This document shows, in pieces, positions 34,730 through 54,281 of a stretch of 64,000 nucleotides of DNA (within the stretch, counting starts at the first letter, position 1; each line of letters starts with the position of its first letter). Position numbers and translations under genes: made by a program. The notes under the pieces were generated by a model. It was not told where the DNA came from. It saw only the letters and a program-made list of their open reading frames with translations, and ran no database searches. This stretch comes from Rotaria socialis (lineage: Eukaryota; Rotifera; Eurotatoria; Philodinida; Philodinidae). The stretch spans positions 124,001 to 188,000 of the forward strand of contig CAJNYU010000004.1 of NCBI GenBank assembly GCA_905331475.1. Direction: 5' to 3'.

Positions 34730-35734
34730 ATGCCGGTTAAAATTTATCACGACGAAGATACTGATATAACCATTGTGCAGAGTAAAGTTGTAAGCTTTAT
34801 TGGATACGGAAACCAAGGTCGCGCGCAAGCATTGAATTTACGTGATAGTGGCGTAAATAATATCGTCATCGGCAATATTGATGATGATTATGCTAAACAA
34901 GCACGTGAAGATGGATTCAGTCCAGTAAGCATTGAAGAAGCAACTCGTCAAGGTGATATTCTTATGTTACTTATTCCTGATGAAGATCAACAAACAGTTT
35001 GGAACGAGAAAATTCGTGGCAATATTAAACCAAATAGTACATTAGTTGTTGCAAGTGGATATAATGTTGCATTTAATTTACTGACTATACCTGATGACAT
35101 GGATGTTGTTATGGTTGCACCGCGTATGATTGGTGCCGGTGTACGTGATCGTTATGTTCAGCACATTCCGTATCCATGTTTTGTATCCGTTGAAAAAGAT
35201 CCTAGTGGCACAGCCTTAGCTACGTGTCTTTCAATTGCATCTGCTATTGGTGCCACGCGCGGTAACGGAGCTGTAGGCTCGTCATGTCGTGAAGAAGCCG
35301 GTATTGATTTATTTGCAGAGCAAGCCCTTTGGCCTGAAATTATGGCAGTATTTCGTGAAGGTTTTAATGTTTTACGTGAGGCAGGATTTTCCGAGGAAGC
35401 CATTTTATTTGATATGTATTTAAGTAAAGAACCGGCTGAAATTTTTGAACGCGCTGCTGATGAAGGCTTTGTTAAACAATTGAAATATCATTCACGAACA
35501 AGCCAATATGGCCAATTGTCAACAATGAATCGCCATGATGGAAAAGATATCCGCGAAAAATTCCATCATATTCTTCATGATAATATTCTATCGGGTAAAT
35601 TTGCCGAGAAATGGTCAAATACAAAATGGGCTGCCGAAGAGCTCGCTAAAGAATGGAAAGAAGTTGAAAATGCGCCAATTGTTCAAGCTGATGAACGTGT
35701 ACGAGACGTTATAAAACCGGACAGAAAAAAATAA
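34730..35734 (+). CDS. Ketol-acid reductoisomerase-like protein (IlvC family), bacterial type
   Basis: An intronless 334-aa protein of class I KARI length. An N-terminal Rossmann fold shows VVSFIGYGNQGRAQALNLRD (residues 20-39), the NADPH-binding loop of the family, and DILMLLIPDEDQ. The C-terminal helical knot domain follows: DLFAEQ (193-198) keeps the first two metal ligands (Asp, Glu), and SRTSQYGQLS matches the family SNTAEYG block with Glu replaced by Gln. The second ligand pair, normally in a YFExxHE context, reads ILFDMYLSKE, so one Glu appears as Asp and the other is lost. True KARI catalyses the second step of valine/isoleucine synthesis, absent from animals. Flanking genes are intron-rich animal genes on the same strand, so contamination is unlikely and horizontal transfer likely. 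The changed residues suggest a KARI-like paralog with another substrate or activity. Confidence 0.88.
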   Translation: MPVKIYHDEDTDITIVQSKVVSFIGYGNQGRAQALNLRDSGVNNIVIGNIDDDYAKQAREDGFSPVSIEEATRQGDILMLLIPDEDQQTVWNEKIRGNIKPNSTLVVASGYNVAFNLLTIPDDMDVVMVAPRMIGAGVRDRYVQHIPYPCFVSVEKDPSGTALATCLSIASAIGATRGNGAVGSSCREEAGIDLFAEQALWPEIMAVFREGFNVLREAGFSEEAILFDMYLSKEPAEIFERAADEGFVKQLKYHSRTSQYGQLSTMNRHDGKDIREKFHHILHDNILSGKFAEKWSNTKWAAEELAKEWKEVENAPIVQADERVRDVIKPDRKK

Positions 35735-35849
35735 AAATTGTATTTTTTTTTCAATAATTCAACCGCATTGTTGTGATTCTTAATTATTAAATCGATAGAA
35801 AAATATCGAAAGCAATAAAAACCAATTCGATTTCTAATGTATGTTTTAG
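35735..35849 (+). promoter_or_regulatory. Short intercistronic spacer with poly(A) signal and splice acceptor
   Basis: Only 115 nt separate the KARI-like stop from the SNX14 start. The spacer holds an AATAAA (35814-35819) and ends in ATGTTTTAG directly before the SNX14 ATG. No strong splice donor is visible. The arrangement matches a polycistronic unit in which the upstream 3' end and a trans-splice acceptor for the downstream gene are coupled. Confidence 0.5.
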
Positions 35850-38800
35850 ATGGATACTGAGAATCTATTCTCGAAAGATAATATTGAACGAATCAGTCTT
35901 GGTCTAGGAATATCTATTTTTCTGCTGATTATTTTTCTTTTATATGGGTAGGTTATTTGACGATCGCAGTAAAACGTATATATTCCATTTTTTTGTTTTT
36001 CTTATTCTCATATAGAAAAATTCATGTTGTTTTCTTCGTACTTCTCTTGGTACTCAGCTATAAATTCACCGATTATTACACGTATGTAGAGAATTTGTGA
36101 TTCATTTTGCTGAAGATTTTTCAATTAGATTAAAACTAAATAATCCTGAAAAATATTTTACGTGCTGGCCAAATTTAGCCGTCTTCTTTGATACAACGAA
36201 GGTATAGAAGTTTTTAAATTACCTCAAACAAATAACAATATATACCTATTTAGATTGTAAAAGAAGAAACTCTTCGAAAAAGACAGTAAGCATTTGTATT
36301 ATTTTGTATTATATATTAACTTATATATATCAATTTTTCCCTATTTGTAGTGCAAACTGTGTTTATGTAAAAAAGAATCCTTGGGTTTATCTGATGGTTT
36401 CTAAACGACTTGATGGTGCCCTTAACAAAGTAATTGATTAGTTATTTTCTTTCATTTAATAGTATTAAATCGACTTTATCTTTTTTTGTAGTTTTGCGAC
36501 CTTTGTCTTCGAGATCATATCTATCCATGGCTATCGTAAGTATTCATGATCATATCATTTAAAATCTGTGTAAAACAATTGTTTTTTTTGTTTCTAGAAC
36601 GATTACTCACGATGATAGTCTGGTTCTTGAAGCTAAACATATTTTTCGATTTTTGTTAGGAACAGTTATTCGTCGTTTACATAACGTAAGATAATATTTA
36701 TTCATATGTTCGAAATTTTCGAAAAACGTTTATTATACCGAAAATTTTCACATTTCTCTGAGGTTGTCAACTGAAAATATTTGTTTCAGGTTGATCTGAA
36801 TGCTTTTATAACGGAACGATTTCTTCCACTAATCTTTCAAACCTGTGATCGTTATATTCATACCAAAGAAACTCATTCGTCCACTGATTCCATAGAATTC
36901 GTACGAAAAATGTATAAAAATGATCTTCATATCGTGATGCACAATCGTCAAAGTGAATTAAAATATTTAAAACGTCTTGTCATTAGTCTGATGCCACTAA
37001 TAACGCCAAAATTTATTTATAATTGTAAAGGAACACGCCATTTTCTATGCGAATTACTTGTTTGCCAAATATTAATTGATGGTATTGATGCTGTTTGTCA
37101 ACCGAATACCTTAAATCGTTTATTTCATCTTTATTTTACAAATGCTATTCAACGTCGACAAGGAAATTCAAAACCAAAACCGCCCACTGAATCGAATACT
37201 GCCGTTGAGATTCTTTCACATTTTTGTGCCGTGAATGGACCATTACATAAAAATAAATTAGCCATAGACTTCACTGATGTTATGTATGAAAAAGAATTAA
37301 TGAGTAAATTTAGTATTGTACTCGATCGTATTGGTTCACTTGGCTTATTGAGTATTTACTTATCTTTGACAGATATTCTAAATGAAATTCCAATTGCAAC
37401 AGATGTATTAGTACGGAGGAAAATATACGATCGTTTAAAACGTATCGACGAACGTTACTTAGATCCGGCGAAGCCTGACACGTATATTATAATTAGTAAT
37501 CCATACAACGAACAAGATATACTTACAGATGAACTCAAACATTTTATATACCACAATTTAGAACCAAGCATTAGCGATGAAAATCAGTCGGATGCTGCCA
37601 AAAAATCATTTGATATACAACAAACATTTACATTATTATCGAAATTTCATTGTAAAATCTATGAATTAATCGAAGACAAATACCAAAGAAATTTCCTTTC
37701 AAGTGATGAACATTTTTTTAATATATGCGGTCAACAAATGGACTCACAAAACTATGGAAATATAAAACACAGGTATGTTGATATTTATTCGCGCTTGTAT
37801 GTGGTGTTATTTTTCATTTTCATAAAAATCATCTTAGTTTCGAAGACATAACATCAGATTTTGTTCATATCGAAGAGATCAGGTTTGATTATTATTAGTT
37901 TTTAATAGAACGGAATGTGTTACCCTATTTATTTATCTACATATACATTGAACCTTTGCTTTTTGTTTAAAACTTCGTTATAATTTTGTTTTGATTTAAT
38001 TCCTTGCTTTTGTACTTAGAAATACAATTGACAGTGCACAGCAACTCCCTAGATCAAGCTGTTATACAACAACTTCATACCAAGGTAAAAACCGAATATT
38101 TGACTTTCAAAAAAAAACGATTTACATAAAAGTTGAAACTAAAGAAGAAAATCAAACAATGAACCTCTAAGTATAATTACTTGCCGATTAAAATGTAAAA
38201 TATTACACGCACGCTATGACTATTCGGCAAGCCTATTTTAATTAATCTTGCATGCGCTCTATACTAAATACAGGAAGAGTTGATCTTATCTAGACGACCA
38301 CGACTTTTTATAGTTATATATAACACGTACATAAAATAACGTATTGTTACTAATTATGTATGCGTTTTAAATAGATATCGGTAAGATGAAGTCAAGATCG
38401 AAAGCTCATTCTATTCGTGTATAATCTTCGTATATCATCCTTTGTCTATTGAATAGGATGATAGAGAATTAGGTGTCGCTACTATGATTAACTCTACCAT
38501 AATGTATCGAGGGAATGGCCAAAAATGTTTATTCCGACCAATAATTCATAATATTTTGGTTGGATTGATTATCGTCATACAATAATATTATTAGATGAAA
38601 TTGATATTAAGGATAAATGTTGAAGATAAATATTGTCAGTTAGAATGACATGTTACCACTTGTACTTATTATCAAATACCAGCCGATAATATGTAAGCAT
38701 ATTATTTAGGCGTTTTGCATTTAAAAAGATGTTATTTTTCTTGCCTTCAGGCTCCTAGTAGAATAACATATGTTAATGTCATAAGTTGATAAGAATCTAT

Positions 38801-40936
38801 CTTCTTTTAATAACATAGCTTAGTCAAAATGATGCACTAACCATTAAAAATAAATGACTTTTTAGCTCTGATAGAAGAAAAAAATTTAATACTGACAAAT
38901 GATTTCTATTTTCAGAAATGGAAGAAAAAGACAAAACACATCTTAGATGTCCAGAAGATGTCCCAAGTATTTCCAGCAATAGTGTACGCTATTTTTATTA
39001 TCATCTATGTTGATCTATTATATTGCACTTTAATTTAGTCATTGGATGAACGAGATTTGAGTACATGGCGTGTTCGTATAGATCATGTGCAAGAATTACG
39101 TGAAAGTTTAAATTCTAATTCAAAATATTCTGCATTTATCATCGATGTTCAACGATGTGATTCACAGAATGGTTCAGATTATATTTGCTTTTTTTCTCTC
39201 CAAATGTCATGGAATATTTTATTTTTAGATAATTCATCAGTGCACGATGAAGGCGGACCTCATTGGATTGTTGCAAGGTAAGCAAAACGAATTATATTAC
39301 GTGAAATCTGCTTGTATGCTTTTTTTTATTACAATTTAGACGTTACCAAGATTTTTATTTATTAGAACAAAAACTGATAGAATTTCATGGAATTTTCAAT
39401 GATGCCCGTTTACCATCTAGACGATCGGCACAGACGGCAAGAAGTCTTGAATTTCTTGAATCCGTGAAAACTGAATTCGAACATTTTTTACGAGTAATTT
39501 TTAAAAACTTCGTACGTAATAAATATACGATTGATGAATTTCGTTTAGCATTTATTAACGAAACCAACATTACGTAATAGTGAATTATTGTATAATTTTC
39601 TTACACAACCCGATGATTTTACTTTACCAAATGGTGAAATAATCTTAGCGAAAATGTTTAAAGTTGTACCACGTCGGTTACGTATAGAGGTATGGGCTGC
39701 AAATCGAGTTATTTGTATAAGATAGTGTTTTGATTGGTGTTTAGAAAGGACAATATCTCGAACCGTTTCTTATATCATTATTAAATTATGCTGAACCCGC
39801 TAAGTCAAAAACAACACAACCAACTCCTGTTTTCAGTGATATTATCGAAGAAAAGGTATGAATATTTTTATAGTTTTTTTTTTACGGTTTTTAATAATTT
39901 TTCTAATTAGCTTCAAAATTCTATTTATGGAAATAATGCAAATATTACTGAACCATTTTTCGAACCAATGATGGAAGAAACTCTAAATTCCAACGGTGGA
40001 GAACCTGATAGCACTTACGATCATTTAATTTTTATAGGCAAGTTATCTTGTTAGAATAATTCAAAAAGAAAAGTTTTACTGTTTTTATTTATAGTGAAAA
40101 AATTTTTCTCAGCGTCACCACTATTAGTTCATTTATTAAATTTATTTCGTGTACCATTAAAGAATACATTTGATACATTCATTTCACATATTCTTGAGCA
40201 TAGAATCGATGAAATATTAAGTGACGACGAGAATATTATTGAAGTTATCCAAGCACTTCAAGGTATTTTATTTTAAATTAAAAGAGAAAACGAGAATTAT
40301 TCATATAATATTTATTTTAGATACTATCTTTCCTCAAGATGCTGAGGAGAAAGAGTAAATGAAAGATTCGACTTCCTTTAAAGATAATCTGCTCTTCTAT
40401 AATAATTTATATATTTAGATCAACTGATTTAGTGAATTTCGATGATGTTGTTGCAGTAGCTGAACAATTCATGCCAAGTATGAATATGATTATGTTTCTT
40501 TTTTTGGTTCGAAAACTTCTAGTTTAAAACGTTAAAAAAGAGTAACTTATTATAAAACAGTAATTGACAATAGGCTGATAAACTACTGAATTATCCTTGT
40601 TCATAGCATGGCCATGAGGGATTTCCTAACAATAGAGTTCACATCGTATACATACTAAGACAATGCTCATTACTATTTTTAGATGTGATCAAACGTATTT
40701 TCGGTGAATTAAATGTACAGAATGGTTTACAAACTATTTTACAACATTTTCAAGATCCATTACTGAACAAACAAGTGAGTAGACTGAAATTTTTCGAGAA
40801 CGTTTTATTTTCATAAAATATATAATTATATATTTATTAGTTATTTTATACGATTCTCGATGAAATTCTCCATGTGCTTTTTCCTGAATTACAATCACAT
40901 TCCGACACGCTAGAAACCAGTACGATTACAGCTTAG
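35850..40936 (+). CDS. SNX14: Sorting nexin 14-like (TM-PXA-RGS-PX-nexin C)
   Basis: Twenty-two exons: 35850-35947, 36016-36081, 36129-36201, 36254-36285, 36351-36429, 36492-36535, 36598-36685, 36790-37772, 37838-37882, 38020-38084, 38916-38983, 39039-39171, 39229-39277, 39340-39493, 39549-39689, 39745-39855, 39911-40037, 40095-40262, 40321-40354, 40419-40477, 40683-40774, 40841-40936; 934 aa, close to the usual family length. Two N-terminal helices, PXA domain (from about WVYLMVSKRLDGALNKF), RGS-like domain ending KYQRNFLSSDEHFFNI, PX domain (WRVRIDHVQELRES, HWIVARRYQDFYLLEQKL, HLLTKPTLRNSELLYNFL), and a nexin C-terminal domain (VKKFFSASPLLVHLLNLFRV to about 40936). The family tethers ER to endosomes/lipid droplets and affects lipid and lysosome homeostasis. 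Intron 40038-40094 is GC-AG (GCAAGT donor). Intron 39172-39228 is 57 nt, stop-free and a multiple of three. The long intron 38085-38915 holds no recognised feature. Confidence 0.9.
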
Positions 40937-42077
40937 AATGATATTTTTAGACAGATATTCGTTGCGAATGGAAAAAGATTTTATATTGTCCTTCATCTGG
41001 CTTTTGTTTTTAACTTTTGTGACGAATGGCGACCGGTTATTTTATTTTCATTTTTATTGTAAATAATTATTTCAATAATCTCACCAATGTTTGTCGTTGT
41101 TTTCTTTTGTTTTTGTTTTTTTATAAGAAAATTCACAGAAAAAAGCAAATTTCATGTATCACTATTCTAGATAAGTGTTTTATTCAATTGAATGGTACAC
41201 TTATTGTTCTCGATGAGTATGGTCATCTTGTATCTTATCAGTTCTGCAAATAGACAACGCTATGAAAAATTTTCCGATGCTACTCGGCTCGATTGTAGAT
41301 AGTCGAAGAATAGATCAGTGTGAGATACAAAAATGCTTGTTGACAATTAACTATTTAATGTTTCAACTTATGAAATATGAGCACATCGTCAAGAAATTGA
41401 ATTCGATCTGTTAAGTAAAAAGTGACATCTATACGACATGATGCTCTTGCTTGAATAATCAATATTATCTATGGAATTGAATAATGATTTTGCAGTTGAA
41501 TTTTTGATTCAATTTACGACTGACTAAAATGTTGGTGATATTAAGAACTATCTTGAGGATATTCGTGTTGAGAACTTGTGATGCTTAATTTAAGTAAGTT
41601 TAAATGTTTTCAAATGGCATTCCAAGATCTGCATGAAAATTGAGCAAAAGTCCAAAGATATTGATTTCAATTTTTCAATTATTGACTTGAATTTTGGCAT
41701 CCAGAACCGTCGGGTTACTAAAGGAATTCAATACTTGTATCTGATGTCCATTTTACGGTTGCATGAATAGTTTCCTTCTAGAACATATTTTCATAATATA
41801 GCCGAGCTAAGAATTAAACCAATTAGAATCTTATCTGCTGAATCGAACGTTTTATCGTGAAAAACAAATCGTTTTTTTGCTACCGAAACATTATTTTATT
41901 CTAATCTAATCATTGCATTGCTATTTTGAAATTATGCTTCGATTTTCACTAGCGTTTTCGTTAGAAAGCTGGGATTGTACAAAGCGATTGAATGAATACA
42001 TTCATGTGAATTGGTGAACAACAGATTGTAAAAAAATGAATTATTTTTTTTTCTAGATACTCATTAGGCTCCATGAG
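40937..42077. other. Intergenic region before the glucosidase pair
   Basis: About 1.1 kb with no supported gene. A pyrimidine-rich acceptor (TTTTTTTTCTAG, ending 42056) lies 21 nt before the ATG of the first glucosidase and may be a trans-splice or 5' UTR acceptor. Confidence 0.5.
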
Positions 42078-45761
<3,684 letters not shown>

Positions 45762-46405
45762 TAAGCAATCATTTATTGATTATTTTCCTTATATGTATGT
45801 GCTTTTATTTTACTCTAATTTTTTAGTTGTCTTTCAAACTATGATTAAATTATTTTTTTATTGATTTTTAAAAATATTTTGATCAAATCAATTTTTTAGG
45901 AGAACAAGTCTGTGATATCAAAAAAAAAAGAGAATGATATAATAAATATTTGTTTTGAACGGTTCATGACCGAAGTATTTTCTTTTTCTGAATTATGTCA
46001 ACGAAAGATAACGCATGATGATTCACACCTTAGCCGATTCTAAAACTCATCGAGAAACTAATTAATATCCACAGCTTTTGTCTAGGATGTCAATGCTTCT
46101 TAAGACATTTGAAAAGAAACGAATTATATTCATACGGTTCAAAAATTCTAATGAGCAAAATGACTGACATTGTCACACGGATGAATTCATCTGGGAGTAG
46201 AATACAATACTGATTAAATTTGCCTGTTCAATTTGTACTGATAAATATGACATGCTCTTTCTTCTCGTATGACGATAAACTGAGTTCGTTTGTCTATTCC
46301 TTGCGATAGGCACATCTGCATATGTAAACAAGTTTTCAATAAGAAAAAAAAACAAAAGAATTAATTTTCTTTTTTCCATTGTAGATATTTTTAGTATTTA
46401 ATCTA
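45762..46405. other. Spacer between the two glucosidase genes
   Basis: About 640 bp, AT-rich, no gene. It ends in a T-rich tract with an acceptor-like CATTGTAG (ending 46384) 21 nt before the next ATG, the same spacing as before copy 1. Confidence 0.5.
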
Positions 46406-50257
<3,852 letters not shown>

Positions 50258-50446
50258 TATTAATTATTTTTAAAACAGAACTCAATGCTATTGTACCTTT
50301 TTTTCTTTGCTTTTTCTATCGTCTTTCAAAACCTGATTTGGCTTTAACTATTTAAATTCGTCTTTTTTAATTTTTTTTACAACACATTCAAACATATTAT
50401 GATTGGACAATTAAATTTAAAATATGCCCATCACTAAAAGAAAATA

Positions 50447-50911
50447 TCAATACAATAAAAAATAAAAAATAACTAAATAAATCCAATACGTTCGTTGTTT
50501 TCTATAATTAACAGCCGCATTGCATCTGTCGGAACCACATAAGCATAGCGAATCTGTCCGATGCTTTTTATGTTTGTAACAAGTTTCAGCTTTCTTTATT
50601 TGATATTGTAATACTTTATGACAATCACGTCGAACGAAACGTAATGCACTTATTTTATTATCGCCTGTTATGCTTTCGTTTTCACGTGTCCACATTTTTA
50701 AACAATAATCATCGCATAAACGAATTGGAATCTGTACTTGTGCAAAATTTCTTGCATCTTCACACGCTTGAATTTCTCGTGAATCACACACGAAACATTC
50801 GACTTGTTTGCGGCAGGAAGCTGAATCAGCATAAATTAAAAACATCGAACGACGACGATTATTTGAAAGAATTAATAAAACGATAAATTCCACAATAATT
50901 GCTATTTGCAT
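50447..50911 (-). CDS. Ly6/Quiver-like small secreted or GPI-anchored protein
   Basis: A single-exon 154-aa protein. It has an N-terminal hydrophobic segment (MQIAIIVEFIVLLILS, likely signal peptide), about ten cysteines in a Ly6/uPAR-type spacing starting CFVCDSREIQAC, with LCDDYCLKMW in the middle and the typical closing CLCGSDRCN, and a hydrophobic C-terminus (WIYLVIFYFLLY) as expected for GPI attachment. The closing motif resembles the Quiver/Sleepless group more than vertebrate Ly6. The partner is unknown. It ends 189 nt from the stop of glucosidase copy 2, tail to tail. Confidence 0.6.
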   Translation of the reverse strand: MQIAIIVEFIVLLILSNNRRRSMFLIYADSASCRKQVECFVCDSREIQACEDARNFAQVQIPIRLCDDYCLKMWTRENESITGDNKISALRFVRRDCHKVLQYQIKKAETCYKHKKHRTDSLCLCGSDRCNAAVNYRKQRTYWIYLVIFYFLLY

Positions 50912-51605
50912 GATAAATTTTTATTACGTGGATATAAATCATAGTAATATAAATAATAACGGCTTGTTCATCTAGAATAAAAATTAAAGATTAGTAGTAG
51001 GCAGAGTTGCAAATGATAAAGATGATAATCGTCTATCATGTTGAATGAAAGGCATTCTATGACAGGAAAAACAAATCATTTTTATCTTGTTTCCGGTGCG
51101 TGTAGCACATTTCTCTTGGCGACATGCTTTTTCATTTATTTTGAAATAGTAAACAAAAAAGAAGAGAAAAGAAATATATTTTCATCTGTCAATGAACCAA
51201 ACAAAAAAATTTTTAATAATGTCGCTTAATAAATCTATGTTTGTCGTGTCCATTCAGAGAGTTAAGCGCATGTGAGAATTGAAATCAAAATGAAAAACGT
51301 GTATAGAGAAAAAAGAACAATGAGACACAATCGCTGTCATCGGTAGATTGTGTTCGTGTTCAATAGATCGCTCGAGTCGATCAAAATGATAGTCTATACA
51401 TATTTTAAAGTTAGCGAGAAAAGAACCATAAAGAACGAAGAACTAGTAATGACAACAACATCAATGTGCGCGTGTGTCTGACACGAGAAGTAATATTGAA
51501 GTATCCGCGAGAAAAAAGAATCGAGTTTTCTCAGCAAACGAACAGCTTTTGCATGACGCCATGAAATAGAAGCGAGTAAACGAAGAAAAAGGAGAAGAAA
51601 GAAAC

Positions 51606-51863
51606 GAAGAAGAAGAAGAAGAAGAAGATGATGATGATGATGATAAAGAAGGAGGCGAAGAAGTACTAGTAGTAGTAGTAGTGGAGGAGACAAAGCACAC
51701 AGAAGTTATTGGAGTAGAGAAAGGAATTCCGGAAGAAAAAAAGCCGAGAATGTACGAATAGCGCGTCGAGCTCTAAAACGAGGCGACAGCATCGCGGTAG
51801 CCGTAGCTTGTTTCCTTTTGAATGCATGTGCATCCACCACAGATACACAACCTAATTCTAAGA

Positions 51864-51894
<31 letters not shown>
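51606..51894. repeat. Cluster of microsatellites: (GAA)n, (GAT)n, (TAG)n, (GA)n
   Basis: Runs of GAA/AGA (51606-51627), GAT (51627-51643), TAG (51666-51681) and (GA)14 (51867-51894). Long minus-strand open frames over this region are made of Ser/Leu runs from the repeats and are not genes. Confidence 0.85.
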
Positions 51895-51898
<4 letters not shown>

Positions 51899-54173
51899 GA
51901 GATAGATTTGTCTTTACCCATGGTGTTGCGCTCGGAGTCTACTGATACTGCTGTGTGTGAATTCGTTATTCGTGCGTAGTACGCATCAAATGCCGTCGCA
52001 TGACAAGATGCATGCTCAAAGCAAACATAAAATAAGTAATATGTGACAATTTTCATGAAAAAGCTCCCGCAGAGTCTTATAATGAAGTTGTCTGCGCTCT
52101 AAATATCATATTTCTTCTTAAACATCAAAGGAAAAAATATTCCGCATATTTGTCATAGATGTTGTTAATTGGTAGATTGACTTTTTCTTTTTTTTTGCCA
52201 CATAATAAAACCTAAGTGTTTTTCGTCTGATATTTTTATCGCTTAAGGACAATCCTTTCATGTCAACAAAAGTTTTAATTGAGTAAGAATATGATAATTT
52301 AAATTTAAATTTTAGCCAACTTTTCTGTCTTTATTTTTTAAAATTCATTGAACATTAACTAAATGTCGTGCCGTGATTACTTTGACAATGAACAAACTGC
52401 AATATTTTTTTTTTATGAAATTATTTTAAATTAATGAAAAACATACTCGAGCCCAATAAACACGAAGTCATCTTGCTTGAAGTTATATTCATGCGAGAAC
52501 TGGATCAAAAATCATAAGGACATAATAACACGTCTGTTCTGATTCTAAAGAGTGTATATGCTAATAATAATCTAGTAAGTAAAACAACAAGTTTCATGAC
52601 AGCTGAGAAAATATTTCGCAGCTGTCATCCATTTCTTCCTCGCTACATTATAAATGATATGTATCTTCTTTTGACATAACTTTAATATGCATGCAGTCAA
52701 CTACATAGCAATTTATGAAGCAAATACATAATAAAATGATCCTTAACTAACGACAGATTTTATCATTAAACTGAATACAACGATTACTATGTTGTGTGTT
52801 TTGCTTCATTTTCTTTGTATATGTATATATATATATTTTAGCGTAGACTCTGCTATGATTTGTTTATCGTATCTGTGTTTGCTACTAGTTTATTTTCTTT
52901 CACATTTCTGCTCGTTTTGCTTTATTCCATCAATACCATAATATTGTCAGAAACTTCCAGACACAAAGCCATGCGCTCATCTTCTAATGACATTTTTTCT
53001 CTGTAGATGCGTCGCTTGTATTGTGTAACAAATGAAAATTGGGATAGATATTTGCATTCTGTATGCGGAATTTTTCTTGGCAAATACGAGGGAAGTTTTC
53101 AACTAAAAATTAATCATTATCTCAGCGCTTTGTTGCGGAAACTTCATTTTGCAAATCACCAACAGAACATGTTGATTTAATAACAAAAGCAGGCTTAAAA
53201 AGTAGATTTATCAAACATAGCCAAGTCCTACATTAAGAATCATAGATTTAAAACAAAAAGAGGATTAAACGACAAATATAATAGATATTTATTTGGCTAA
53301 ATAGCTACTAAATCAAGCATAGTATATCAATATTTCTTACTATAGAAACACAGACAAATATGATTTCACAAGAAGCAATTCTATTTCTATAATTTTTGTT
53401 TAATAATTAAAATTAAACTGATGCACAAATGAAATGAATTCAATACTTTTACGTGCATGCCGAGTTTTATTTGATTTAATGAAAGCTTGTCAGACTTCTA
53501 GAAGAAAATTTAACTAAACATAAAAGGGTATCCGACATTAAGTAGGCGTCAAATATGACATTGGATTTGACATCCGTAATATGATTCGGCATAAAGAAAC
53601 TAGAATAATTAGCAAAAACAACTCCTCTAATGATCCCATTAACATATTAGTCTTTTGTATTTTATCTAGCTTCTATTCGATCGAAGTTTCAACCAAAAAA
53701 AGCATCCAACAGAAATACTCATTTGCTTTTCCGAGCAAATGTTAGCGAATAAATATCAAACACTGACTTACTTTTCTTACGCTACAGTCGTTATTTAGTG
53801 ATTTTCGACAATGTCAAACATCGATCAGCTATTGCTAAAAAAAGAGAAATGCGCTTCTAACCTTTCTACACAAAAATTTCAAATTTTTCTTTAACGGACA
53901 TGCTATTTATAGTTCTGCATGGTTGAAAGATTTTCTAAATAATGTGAGAAGCATATTAATTATTTAAGCAGTATTTTGTGACTTACTTTCCTCCAAACGG
54001 CGGTAGTACGCCTCATTGTTTTCCATATTCTAGTATTTTTTCTGGTAGATTAATATAAAATATATTGGTTCTTTTGTATTCATGATCTTTCATTACACTC
54101 ATATTAATCTTATATTTTCTCATTTAATATTTAATATGTTCGTTCTGAGAAATAAAATAAAGAATGTGTGTGT

Positions 54174-54192
54174 GGGGGGGGGGGGGGGGGGN

Positions 54193-54279
<87 letters not shown>
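54174..54279. repeat. Poly-G / N / poly-C tract, probable assembly join
   Basis: Eighteen G (54174-54191), a single N (54192), then 87 C (54193-54279). G and C homopolymers of this size on either side of an undetermined base are not expected in this AT-rich genome; a forced join of two homopolymer-ended reads is the likeliest cause. Distance and even continuity across this point should not be trusted. Confidence 0.85.

Positions 54280-54281
<2 letters not shown>

Noticed and set aside
51394..52056. Several minus-strand frames of 60-116 codons
   Set aside because: Built from trinucleotide and GA microsatellites; only Ser/Leu/Phe runs, no start context or domain.
54166..54191. TGTG followed by a G-run resembling a TGTGGG-type telomere repeat
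   Set aside because: It is not a periodic repeat, only TG pairs running into a homopolymer next to an N.
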